From Pigmentiphaga sp. NML080357 (lineage in GTDB: Bacteria; Pseudomonadota; Gammaproteobacteria; Burkholderiales; Burkholderiaceae_B), in NCBI RefSeq assembly GCF_002188465.1, contig NZ_NINW01000059.1:1-64000 (forward strand): DNA of 64,000 bases, given 5' to 3'. A model generated the notes under the pieces. The model made no database searches. It was not told the DNA's origin and worked only from the letters and a program-made list of their open reading frames with translations. Below are positions 1-7,402 of the stretch, one piece after another (position 1 is the first letter of the stretch; every line of letters begins with the position of its first letter). The position numbers were made by a program, and so were the translations under genes.

Positions 1-56
1 TCGGCCTCACGCAGTATCCGCACAATCTGCTCTTCGCTGTACCTTGCCTTCTTCAT
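1..56 (-). CDS. IS3-family transposase OrfA, N-terminal fragment cut by the window edge
   Basis: On the minus strand, from the ATG at 56-54, the frame reads MKKARYSEEQIVRILREA and runs off the left edge. This is the typical beginning of the short helix-turn-helix OrfA of IS3-family elements (IS407/IS2-like groups), which binds the terminal repeats. OrfA is normally joined by -1 frameshifting to an OrfB carrying the DDE catalytic core, which would lie outside the window. Only 18 codons are visible, so the subgroup and whether the element is intact cannot be judged. Confidence 0.75.
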   Translation of the reverse strand, partial: MKKARYSEEQIVRILREA

Positions 57-126
57 CTCGCTTCCTTCTCGCGTCGGAAGCTATTTTCTCAAACACCGTG
101 TGGCGCGAATTTCTCAGAGCAGGTCA
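1..126 (-). mobile_element. IS3-family insertion sequence, one end (rest lies off the left edge)
   Basis: The minus strand from base 56 encodes the start of an IS3-family OrfA, so the left edge of the window lies inside an insertion sequence. IS3 elements end in 5'-TG, and their terminal repeat usually lies 50-100 bases upstream of orfA. Reading the minus strand from base 126 gives TGACCTGCTCTGAGAAATT, which would be a plausible IS terminus 70 bases before the OrfA start codon. The outer boundary is inference: the other end and the target duplication are not visible. If it is right, the element sits about 42 bases upstream of the GST start codon and may have replaced its promoter. Confidence 0.5.
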
Positions 127-168
127 GGTTGGCGTGGCGCCGGCGTGCGGCGAAACAAGGAGACGGAA

Positions 169-825
169 ATGGCCTTGTCCTTGTACCTGCACCCGTTTTC
201 GTCCTATTCGCAGAAGGTCAAGACGGCCTTCTACGAAAAGGGCGTGCCTTTCCAAGCCAGAATCCTGGACGGCAGCGAGCCGGTGGCGAGCGAATTCGCC
301 GCCCGCTGGCCCATCGGGAAATTCCCCTTGCTCGTCGATGGTGACCGGACGGTATTCGAGGCAACCAGCATCATCGAGTACCTCGACGTCCTTCATCCCG
401 ATACCCCTCGCCTGATCCCCGACGATCCGCATGCGGCGGTCGAAGCCCGCATGTGGGATCGATTCTTCGACCATTACATCAGCTATCCGCAGCAGCGCAT
501 CGTCTATGCGGCGATCGGACGCGAAGCCGACGACGGCGAGGATTGCGCGAAGTGGAAGGCCGCCTTCGACACCGCGTACGCGGTGCTCGACCGCCACATG
601 GCGGAGCGGGAGTGGGCGGCCGGCGAGGCCTTCAGCCTGGCCGACTGCGCGGCCGCCCCGGCGCTGCTCTATGCCCACTGGTCTTATGCGATTCCCGACA
701 GCTTCGACCACGTCTGGGCGTATCGCGACCGCCTGCTCGCGCGACCCAGCTACGCGCGGGCGCTGGACGAGGCGCGCCCCTATCGGCATCTCTTTCCCCT
801 CGGCGCGCCCGAGGGGCGGGATTAG
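169..825 (+). CDS. Glutathione S-transferase family protein
   Basis: A 218-residue cytosolic GST. The N-terminal thioredoxin-like domain (about residues 1-80) has the Ser-rich start of helix 1 (SSYSQKV), the cis-proline segment KFPLLVD and the glutathione-contacting EATSIIEYLD. The all-helical C-terminal domain carries the family N-capping motif FSLADCAAAP. The length is usual for the family. I chose ATG 169 over an upstream in-frame start at 100 because AAGGAG lies just before it and the thioredoxin fold begins there. GSTs of this type conjugate or reduce electrophiles with glutathione; the substrate cannot be read from sequence. It stands alone, between an IS end and the divergently unrelated ehu-like operon. 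Confidence 0.85.
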   Translation: MALSLYLHPFSSYSQKVKTAFYEKGVPFQARILDGSEPVASEFAARWPIGKFPLLVDGDRTVFEATSIIEYLDVLHPDTPRLIPDDPHAAVEARMWDRFFDHYISYPQQRIVYAAIGREADDGEDCAKWKAAFDTAYAVLDRHMAEREWAAGEAFSLADCAAAPALLYAHWSYAIPDSFDHVWAYRDRLLARPSYARALDEARPYRHLFPLGAPEGRD

Positions 826-867
826 GGCGGGCACGGCTCGCCTATCGATCATTCGCCTTCAATTGAT

Positions 868-917
868 TTGAACTGAAATATTGTTAAGAGATATGATTTG
901 CCCAGATATTTCCTGGG
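868..917 (+). promoter_or_regulatory. Candidate promoter and leader inverted repeat of the ehuBCDA-like operon
   Basis: TTGAAC at 868-873 and TATGAT at 892-897 are separated by 18 bases and resemble a sigma-70 promoter ending 26 bases before the ehuB start. Just downstream, CCCAG (901-905) and CTGGG (913-917) form a 5-bp inverted repeat with a 7-base loop immediately before the ATG, where the ribosome binding site should be. It could be a small operator or an RNA hairpin; the region lacks a strong Shine-Dalgarno. This stretch is unusually AT-rich for the window. Confidence 0.5.
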
Positions 918-923
918 TAGCTC

Positions 924-1838
924 ATGACTCGTTTTTTTCTCGCGACGTGGACGGCAGTCTGGTTGGCCGCGGTTGCTCCGCGTGCCGGGGCCGCCGGCGC
1001 CGCCCCGGATGCGGCCGCTCCGGCAGACGGCCTGCAGCGCGCCATCCAGGCCGGCAAGATACGTATCGGCTACGCCAACGAGGCGCCATTCGCTTTCATG
1101 GACAGCCGTGCCGGCCGGCTGACCGGCGAGGCCCCTGAAATCGCACGCGTGGTGCTCGGGCGCCTCGGCATACCTGAGGTCGAGGGCGTGCTGACCGAAT
1201 TCGGCGCGCTGATCCCGGGCCTGCAGGCGGGCCGCTTCGACATCATCGCCGCCGGTATGTACGTCCTGCCCGACCGGTGCAGGCAGATCGCCTTTTCCAA
1301 TCCCACCTATGGCGTCGGCGACGGCTTCCTGCAGCGCACCGACAACGCGCGCCAGTTGCACGGCTACGCGGACGTGGCGGCCGATCCGTCGGCGCGGGTC
1401 GGCGTGGTCGTGGGCGCGGTGCAGAACGACTATGCCGCGCGCGCCGGGGTGCCGCCGTCGCAGGTGGTGGTGTTTCCCGACGTCGTGAGCGCGGTGGAGG
1501 GCGTGGTGGCCGGCCGGGCCGACGTCTATGCGGCCACGGCCCTGACTCTCAACTATGTGTTGACCAAGGTGCCGGACTGGCAGATCGACAAGGTCGCGAA
1601 GTTTGTCCAGCCCACGGAGAACGGCGTCCCGGTGAGGGGCTACGGCGCTTTCGGCTTCCGCCAGGGCGACGTGGCCTTGCGCGAGGCGTTCGATCGCGAG
1701 CTGGCGCATTTCATCGGCACACCGGAACACCTGCGCCTGGTCCAGCCTTTCGGGTTTACCGAACGCGAGCTGCCGGGCGCTGTGACGGCCGCCCGGCTGT
1801 GCGGCCAGGAGGCCGCCGCCGTGCCCGAGCCGTCATGA
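924..1838 (+). CDS. ehuB: ABC transporter periplasmic substrate-binding protein, EhuB-like
   Basis: A 304-residue periplasmic binding protein of SBP family 3. A Sec signal peptide covers about residues 1-25 (hydrophobic core WTAVWLAAVA, then Ala-rich cleavage region). The mature part begins LQRAIQAGKIRIGYANEAPF and continues with TGEAPEIARVVLGRLG, a wording typical of ectoine/hydroxyectoine receptors (EhuB) rather than generic polar amino-acid receptors. It would capture the solute and deliver it to the EhuC-EhuD permease. The stop codon overlaps ehuC by four bases (ATGA). The substrate assignment comes from family resemblance only; no ectoine catabolic genes (eut/doe) lie nearby, so a related polar amino acid or betaine remains possible. 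Confidence 0.75.
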   Translation: MTRFFLATWTAVWLAAVAPRAGAAGAAPDAAAPADGLQRAIQAGKIRIGYANEAPFAFMDSRAGRLTGEAPEIARVVLGRLGIPEVEGVLTEFGALIPGLQAGRFDIIAAGMYVLPDRCRQIAFSNPTYGVGDGFLQRTDNARQLHGYADVAADPSARVGVVVGAVQNDYAARAGVPPSQVVVFPDVVSAVEGVVAGRADVYAATALTLNYVLTKVPDWQIDKVAKFVQPTENGVPVRGYGAFGFRQGDVALREAFDRELAHFIGTPEHLRLVQPFGFTERELPGAVTAARLCGQEAAAVPEPS

Positions 1839-2488
1839 CCGAGATGGCGGATCTGCTGCCGCCTCTGCTGCGCGGCTTGTGGTTGACCTTGCAGATCACG
1901 GCCGGCGCCGCGGTGCTGGCGGTGCCGGCCGCGCTGCTGGCGGGACTCGGCCGGCTGTCGCGCCGGCCCTATCTGTCCTGGCCGGCCGCCTGCTACGTGG
2001 AAGTGTTCCGGGGAACGTCGGCGCTGGTGCAGCTTTTCTGGGTGTACTACGTGCTGCCGCTGCTCGGCCTGCGGCTGCCGGCACTCTGGGCCGGCATCCT
2101 CGTCCTGGGCCTGCACACCGGCGCCTATGGGGCGGAGATCGTGCGCGGCGCGATCGCCGGCGTGCCGCGGGGGCAGGCCGAGGCCGCCATCGCCCTCAAC
2201 ATGACGCCGCGCGCCACGCTGTGGCGCGTCCTGCTCCCGCAGGCCGTCGGTCTCATGCTGCCGCCGGCCGGCAACCTGCTGATCGAGCTGCTGAAGAACA
2301 CCGCGCTGGTGTCGCTGATTACCATTACCGACCTGACTTTCAGCGCGCAGCTGCTGCGCAGCGAGACCTTCCGCACGGTGGAGGTGTTCAGTCTCGTGCT
2401 GGTGATGTACTTCGTGGTGGCCCAGGCGTTGAATGGCGGCATGCGCCTGCTGGAGCGGCGGGCCAGCCGCCACCGGGGGCGCGCATGA
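1835..2488 (+). CDS. ehuC: ABC transporter permease, EhuC-like
   Basis: A 217-residue inner-membrane permease of the HisM/GlnP type, with several hydrophobic spans starting at LLRGLWLTLQITAGAAVLAV. The cytoplasmic EAA loop that contacts the ATPase is visible as AAIALNMTPRATLWRVLLPQA. It starts at the ATG overlapping the ehuB stop (ATGA), and its own stop overlaps the ehuD start in the same way, so the three genes are translationally coupled. Within the EhuC/EhuD pair the first permease is called EhuC by gene order; the two are paralogues and could be swapped. Confidence 0.75.
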   Translation: MTEMADLLPPLLRGLWLTLQITAGAAVLAVPAALLAGLGRLSRRPYLSWPAACYVEVFRGTSALVQLFWVYYVLPLLGLRLPALWAGILVLGLHTGAYGAEIVRGAIAGVPRGQAEAAIALNMTPRATLWRVLLPQAVGLMLPPAGNLLIELLKNTALVSLITITDLTFSAQLLRSETFRTVEVFSLVLVMYFVVAQALNGGMRLLERRASRHRGRA

Positions 2489-3156
2489 TGGCGCCCGCCG
2501 ATCGGCCGGTATTCGACTGGGCTTTCGCGCGCGAGGTCCTGCCCACGCTGATGGACGGACTGGCAGTCACCGTGCAGGCCACCCTGCTCGGCATGCTGCT
2601 GGCCGTGACGCTGGGGCTGGCGCTGGCCCTGATGCGGCGGGCGCGGTTCCAGCCCATGGCCTGGAGCGCGGCGCTGCTCATAGAGTTCGTGCGCAGCACG
2701 CCGCTATTGATGCAGTTGTTCTTCCTGTTTTATGTGCTGCCCGTCACCGGCGTGCAGTTTTCGCCGCTCGCCACCGGAGTACTGGGGCTCGGCGTGCACT
2801 ACGCGGCGTATTGCGCCGAGGTATACCGGGCCGGCCTGGAGAGCGTGCCGCGTGGGCAGTGGGAAGCCGCGCTCGCGCTCAACCTGGGGCGCTGGCGCAC
2901 GCTGAGGGACATCATCCTGCCACAGGCGATTCCGCCGGTCATGCCGGCGCTGGGCAATTATTTCGTCGCCATGTTCAAGGATACGCCGCTGTTGTCGGCC
3001 ATTACCGTGGTCGAATTGCTCCAGGCCAGCAAGATCGCCGGCTCGGCCACCTTCCGCTATACCGAGCCGCTCACTCTGGTGGGCCTGATCTTCCTGGCGC
3101 TGAGCCTGGCGGCCGCCTGGCTGGTGAAAAAAGCGGGCCCCGGCCCCGCGCGCTGA
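2485..3156 (+). CDS. ehuD: ABC transporter permease, EhuD-like
   Basis: The second 223-residue HisM-type permease, paralogous to the preceding one. It has the signature EFVRSTPLLMQLFFLFYVLP and an EAA loop (AALALNLGRWRTLRDIILPQA) that docks on the ATPase. The start overlaps the previous stop (ATGA at 2485-2488); a second ATG follows at once at 2488. It should form the heterodimeric membrane channel of a polar amino-acid or ectoine-type importer. The next gene, the ATPase, begins 25 bases downstream with its own ribosome binding site (GGAGAAAG). Confidence 0.75.
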   Translation: MMAPADRPVFDWAFAREVLPTLMDGLAVTVQATLLGMLLAVTLGLALALMRRARFQPMAWSAALLIEFVRSTPLLMQLFFLFYVLPVTGVQFSPLATGVLGLGVHYAAYCAEVYRAGLESVPRGQWEAALALNLGRWRTLRDIILPQAIPPVMPALGNYFVAMFKDTPLLSAITVVELLQASKIAGSATFRYTEPLTLVGLIFLALSLAAAWLVKKAGPGPAR

Positions 3157-3181
3157 CGGGCGCCCCAACCACGGAGAAAGC

Positions 3182-3952
3182 ATGAGTGCCAGTGTCACCT
3201 TGGAAAATGTCCACAAGCGCTATGGCGAGGTGGAGGTGCTGCGGGGGATAGACCTGCACATCCCGGCCGGGCAGACCGTCGCGCTGATCGGGCCGTCGGG
3301 ATCGGGGAAGTCCACGTTGCTGCGCCTGTTGATGACGCTGGAGCGCCCGGATGCCGGCCGCATCCTGATCGATGGCGAGTCGATGTGGACGCAGGAGCAG
3401 GGCGGCCAGGAAGTCCCGGCCCGGCCTTCCCACGTGCGCAAGGTGCGCGGCAAGATCGGCATGGTGTTCCAGCACTTCAACCTGTTTCCCCACATGACCG
3501 CGCTGCGCAACGTGGCCGAGGCGCCGCGGCACGTGCTGGGACTGAGCAAGGAAGAAGCCGAGCAGCGGGCGCGCGAGTACCTGGACATGGTAGGGCTGGG
3601 CGACAAGCTCGACCAGTATCCCGGCAATCTTTCCGGCGGGCAGAAACAGCGGGTCGGCATCGCGCGGGCCTTGGCCATGCGGCCCGAGGTGATGCTGTTC
3701 GACGAGGTGACCTCCGCCCTGGATCCCGAGCTGGTGGGCGGCGTGCTGGAGATCATGCGGGAGCTGTCGGCGCGCCGGACCATGACGATGATCATCGTCA
3801 CGCACCAGATGAGGTTTGCCGAACGCAGTTCCGACCGCACGCTCTTCTTCGAGTCAGGCCGCATCCTGGAGGACGGTCCGTCCCCGGAGGTGTTCGCCCA
3901 TCCGGCCCAGGCGCGCACGCGCCAGTTCCTGGACGCGGTCATCGAGGCTTAG
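3182..3952 (+). CDS. ehuA: ABC transporter ATP-binding protein, EhuA-like
   Basis: A 256-residue ATPase. Walker A is at residues 37-44 (GPSGSGKS), the Q-loop glutamine at 97, the signature LSGGQ at 150-154, Walker B ending in Glu at 171-175 and the H-loop His at 208. Between Walker A and the Q-loop there is an insertion of about ten residues (WTQEQGGQEVPA) leading into KIGMVFQHFNLFPHMTALRN; this insertion and FQHFNLF distinguish the EhuA branch from GlnQ/HisP. It powers the import complex formed with the three upstream genes. The gene order B-C-D-A places the ATPase last. All catalytic residues are present. Confidence 0.78.
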   Translation: MSASVTLENVHKRYGEVEVLRGIDLHIPAGQTVALIGPSGSGKSTLLRLLMTLERPDAGRILIDGESMWTQEQGGQEVPARPSHVRKVRGKIGMVFQHFNLFPHMTALRNVAEAPRHVLGLSKEEAEQRAREYLDMVGLGDKLDQYPGNLSGGQKQRVGIARALAMRPEVMLFDEVTSALDPELVGGVLEIMRELSARRTMTMIIVTHQMRFAERSSDRTLFFESGRILEDGPSPEVFAHPAQARTRQFLDAVIEA

Positions 3953-4058
3953 GGTGAGCGGGCCCCGGGGCCTCTCCCGCGGCAACGAGGGTAGACTATA
4001 GGAAGCGGCGCGGCCCACGCGCGCCGAGGTCTCAACCCGTCAGGAATCGTTTGCCGCC

Positions 4059-4742
4059 ATGCGTTGCCTGGTCATAGAAGACGAAATCGATACGTCGCGT
4101 TATATCTGCAATGGCCTCAAGGAAGCCGGCCACGAGGTGGCCGCCTGCCGCGACAGCGCCGAAGGGCTCAATCGCGCAATGACCGAGACCTGGGACGTCA
4201 TCGTCCTGGATCGCATGCTCCCCAACGACGTCGACGGCCTGTCCATCCTGACCACCTTGCGCGGCATCGGCAAGACCACGCCGGTGCTGATCCTGAGCGC
4301 GCTGGCGGGACTCGACGAGCGCGTGCGCGGGCTGCGCGGCGGATGCGACGACTATCTCACCAAGCCGTTCGCGTTTTCCGAGCTGGCGGCGCGGCTGGAC
4401 GCGCTGTATCGCCGGGCGAGGGCGCGCGACGACGTGCGCGAGCTGCGGATCGCCAACCTCAAGGCCGACTTGACCAAACGCACCGTCGAGCGGGACGGCA
4501 AGACCATCACGCTGCAGCCACGCGAGTTCCGCCTGCTGGTCTACCTGCTGCTGAACCAGGAGCAGGTGGTGACGCGCACCATGTTGCTGGAAGCCGTCTG
4601 GGACTACCGCTTCGATCCGCAGACCAACGTCATCGACGTGCAGATCAGCCGCCTGCGCAACAAGATCGACAATGGTTTTTCCCCGCCGTTGATCCACACC
4701 GTGCGCGGGGTGGGCTACATGATTTCGGCGGCGCCGCATTGA
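4059..4742 (+). CDS. OmpR/PhoB-family two-component response regulator
   Basis: A 227-residue regulator. The receiver domain (1-120) has the acidic pair near residues 7-9, the phospho-acceptor Asp51 in VIVLDRMLP, and Lys102 in LTKPF. The C-terminal winged helix (about 128-225) has LQPREFRLLVYLL and ends RTVRGVGYM-like, as in OmpR/PhoB proteins. It is followed without a gap by a histidine kinase and then by a metal-type RND efflux operon, so it most likely activates that pump in response to a metal or other toxicant. The resemblance in context is to CzcR, CusR and CopR, but the inducer cannot be told from the sequence. Confidence 0.88.
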   Translation: MRCLVIEDEIDTSRYICNGLKEAGHEVAACRDSAEGLNRAMTETWDVIVLDRMLPNDVDGLSILTTLRGIGKTTPVLILSALAGLDERVRGLRGGCDDYLTKPFAFSELAARLDALYRRARARDDVRELRIANLKADLTKRTVERDGKTITLQPREFRLLVYLLLNQEQVVTRTMLLEAVWDYRFDPQTNVIDVQISRLRNKIDNGFSPPLIHTVRGVGYMISAAPH

Positions 4743-4744
4743 GC

Positions 4745-6163
4745 GTGGCCTACGGCGACTATCCTGGGCGGCAGACCGGGCCGCTGGCCTTCGCCCGCCG
4801 CTTGTGGCAATCGGTCGCTTTCCGGTTGGCGCTGGGCTATGGCGTCTCCGTGGTGCTGTTCATGATGGTGCTGCTGTCGGTGCTGTACGTGCAGACCATT
4901 GGCGTGCTGCAGAACCGGATCGACCGGCAACTGGTGTCGGCCAACCATCGCCTGATGAGCCATTTCGATACCTATGGCCTGGAGCGCCTCGCCGACGACA
5001 TCACCGAAACGCTCACCGACGGCGTCAATTCGGATACCGAGGTCTATCTGCTGGCTACCGCGTCGGGCAAGAAGATCGCGGGCAATCTTGCCGTATCGCG
5101 GGACTTGCTCAAGCCGACTTTCGGCATCGTCGAAAAGCAGGTCCTGCGCGACGGCCGACCGTCGTACAGCCGTTTTCGCACCGAGCAGCTGGCCGACGGC
5201 TCCATCCTCGTGGTCGGCCGCGACATGCGGGACCAGAAAGACCTCGAGCAGCTGATCGGCAATGCGCTGATGGCGGCGGCGGTGATATCGGTATTGCTGG
5301 CCATCGTCGGCGCCGTCGTGTTCCGCGACCAGCTCGAAAGCCGGGTGGGCGCGATCCGGCGCACGGCGGCCCAGATCGAAGCGGGCGACCTGACCCAGCG
5401 CATTCCCGTGTCGGGCAAGGACGACGAGTTCGCCCGCCTGAGCCACGACATCAACCTGATGCTGGACCGCATCGAGATCCTGATGGACGGCGTGCGCCAC
5501 GTTTCCAACACCATCGCCCACAACCTGCGCACGCCGCTGTCGCGCATACGCGCCAAGCTGGAAGTGGCCAGCCGTCCCGGCACGGACCCCGCCCAGGTGG
5601 CGCAGGCGACCGCCTTCGCGATCCGCGAGATCGAGGAGCTCACCGTGGTGTTCGACAAGCTGCTGCAGATCGCCGAGGCGGAATCGGGCGCGCGCCGGCA
5701 GGCCTTCCAGCCGGTATCCCTCAACGAAATCGTGTCCGACGTGGCCGAGCTCTACGAGCCCGTGGCCGAAGAGAAAGGCGTGGAATTGCGGGTGCACATG
5801 GACGACGAAGTCATGGCGGCGGGCGACAAGGATCTCCTCGCCAGCGCCGTGGCCAACCTGGTCGACAACGCCATCAAGTACGCGGGCAGCCCGGCGCGGG
5901 TCACGGTCAGCACGCGCCAGGACGGCGATACGGTGTCCCTCGTCGTGCAGGACAATGGGCCCGGCATCCAGGCCATCGAGCGTTCCAAGGTGGGCACGCG
6001 GTTCTTCCGGCTCAACCGGCGCGTGCCGGGCTACGGGCTGGGGCTGGCCAGCGTGACGGCGATCGCCAGCCTGCACCACGCCACGTTGCACCTGGACGAC
6101 GCCGCGCCCGGGCTGGTGGCGCGCATCACCCTGCCGCGTCTCGGAAGCATGACCAAACGGTAA
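4745..6163 (+). CDS. Two-component sensor histidine kinase
   Basis: A 472-residue membrane kinase partnered with the preceding regulator. Transmembrane helices lie at about 28-52 and 172-194 and enclose a periplasmic sensor of about 120 residues; a HAMP linker follows (195-250). The phospho-acceptor His259 sits in NTIAHNLRTPLSRI, the N box is NLVDNAIKYA (371-380), and G boxes are DNGPGI and YGLGLA. The residue after the catalytic His is Asn, where this family nearly always has Glu or Asp. I took GTG 4745 as the start; TTG 4739, overlapping the regulator stop, is an alternative, and neither has a strong ribosome site. Confidence 0.82.
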   Translation: MAYGDYPGRQTGPLAFARRLWQSVAFRLALGYGVSVVLFMMVLLSVLYVQTIGVLQNRIDRQLVSANHRLMSHFDTYGLERLADDITETLTDGVNSDTEVYLLATASGKKIAGNLAVSRDLLKPTFGIVEKQVLRDGRPSYSRFRTEQLADGSILVVGRDMRDQKDLEQLIGNALMAAAVISVLLAIVGAVVFRDQLESRVGAIRRTAAQIEAGDLTQRIPVSGKDDEFARLSHDINLMLDRIEILMDGVRHVSNTIAHNLRTPLSRIRAKLEVASRPGTDPAQVAQATAFAIREIEELTVVFDKLLQIAEAESGARRQAFQPVSLNEIVSDVAELYEPVAEEKGVELRVHMDDEVMAAGDKDLLASAVANLVDNAIKYAGSPARVTVSTRQDGDTVSLVVQDNGPGIQAIERSKVGTRFFRLNRRVPGYGLGLASVTAIASLHHATLHLDDAAPGLVARITLPRLGSMTKR

Positions 6164-6277
6164 TGTTTCGGCCATGATCGGCCTTCGCACGCGTCGCTAA
6201 CATCTCCCGATTCGGATACTGGTTCGTCGCGACCGCCGCAGCGGACGGTCGTCCGGCGCAATCGCCAAAGGGTACCC

Positions 6278-7390
6278 ATGCCGCCGCGTTTTTCCCGCTT
6301 CATCGCCATTTCCCTGCTCGCCCTGGCGGCGTGCTCGGATCCGCAGCAAACCTCGTCCGCCGCCGCCGAAGACCCCGCACCGCTGCCTGCCGGCCAGGTA
6401 CGGATCAAGCCGGCCTCGCTCAAGTACATGGAAATCCGGGAGATGGGCACGGAGGGCGCCGAGCACGTGGTCTGGGCGCCCGCGCGGGTGGCTTTCCGCG
6501 AGGAGCAGGTCGCCGAAGTGGTGGCGCCCGCCGCCGGCCGGATCGTCCAGGTACAGGCGCAGGTGGGGGACGTGGTCAAGGCCGGGGCGCCGCTGGCCAC
6601 GCTATCCAGCCCGGAGGCCTCCCGCATACGCGCCGACTACGCCAACGCCCAGGTCGAACTGCAGGTGGCCCAGGCGGAAGCCAGGCGGCAGCGGCTGATG
6701 ATGGAAAAGGGCATAGGCATCGAGGCCGAGCTGGTGGTGGCCGAGGCCAAGCTGCAGGAGGCCCGCCACAATGCCGACGTGGCGGCGCGCGCGGCCGGGT
6801 TCCTGGGCGGCGGCGGCAGCGACACCCTTGTGCTCAAGGCGCCGCGCGCGGGCGTGGTCATCAACCGCAACACCATGCCGGGCGCCGCGGTGGGGCCCGA
6901 CACGGGCTCGCTGTTCACCGTTGGCGATCCGAACGCGCTGTGGATCAATGCCGACGTGTTCGAAAGCGACCTCAGCACCATCGTCCAGGGGGCACCCGTA
7001 CAGGTGGTGGTCGCTTCGCTCGATCGCCCGCTCACCGGCAAGGTGCTGCGGGTCGGGTCCTCGCTCAATGCGCAGACCCGCCGGGGCCAGGTCTTCATCA
7101 CGCTCGACCAGTCCAGTCCCAACCTGAGGGCCGGCATGCTGGCCCGCGCCGGCATCCGGATCCGCAGCGCCGACGGGCTGTCGGTCCCGGTGAACGCCGT
7201 GCTGATCAAGGACGGCCAGCGCTCCATCGTGTTCGTGCAGGTGTCCGATACCGTGTTCGAGGCCCGGACCGTGGTACTGGGCCAGCCTTCCAACGGCTAC
7301 ATCCCGGTGCTGTCCGGCATCGAGCCGGGCGACAAGGTGGTCGTCAAGGGCGGACTGCTGCTCGACGGCGCCGCCAGCCAGCTGCTTTAA
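6278..7390 (+). CDS. RND efflux periplasmic adaptor (membrane fusion) lipoprotein, CzcB-like
   Basis: A 370-residue adaptor. The N-terminus MPPRFSRFIAISLLALAAC is a lipoprotein signal with lipobox LAAC, lipidated at Cys19. A biotinyl-lipoyl-like hairpin (VAPAAGRIVQVQAQVGDVVKAGAPL) flanks a coiled-coil region (about 115-175), followed by beta-barrel and membrane-proximal domains. It bridges the inner-membrane RND pump and the outer-membrane channel encoded next, in the order adaptor-pump-channel. No His-rich metal-binding N-terminus is present, unlike some CzcB proteins. The 114-base gap from the kinase gene probably holds the pump promoter; it contains CGACCG and CGGTCG arms around 6230-6250 but no clear -10/-35. 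Confidence 0.85.
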   Translation: MPPRFSRFIAISLLALAACSDPQQTSSAAAEDPAPLPAGQVRIKPASLKYMEIREMGTEGAEHVVWAPARVAFREEQVAEVVAPAAGRIVQVQAQVGDVVKAGAPLATLSSPEASRIRADYANAQVELQVAQAEARRQRLMMEKGIGIEAELVVAEAKLQEARHNADVAARAAGFLGGGGSDTLVLKAPRAGVVINRNTMPGAAVGPDTGSLFTVGDPNALWINADVFESDLSTIVQGAPVQVVVASLDRPLTGKVLRVGSSLNAQTRRGQVFITLDQSSPNLRAGMLARAGIRIRSADGLSVPVNAVLIKDGQRSIVFVQVSDTVFEARTVVLGQPSNGYIPVLSGIEPGDKVVVKGGLLLDGAASQLL

Positions 7391-7402
7391 AAGGGTCCCG
7401 CC

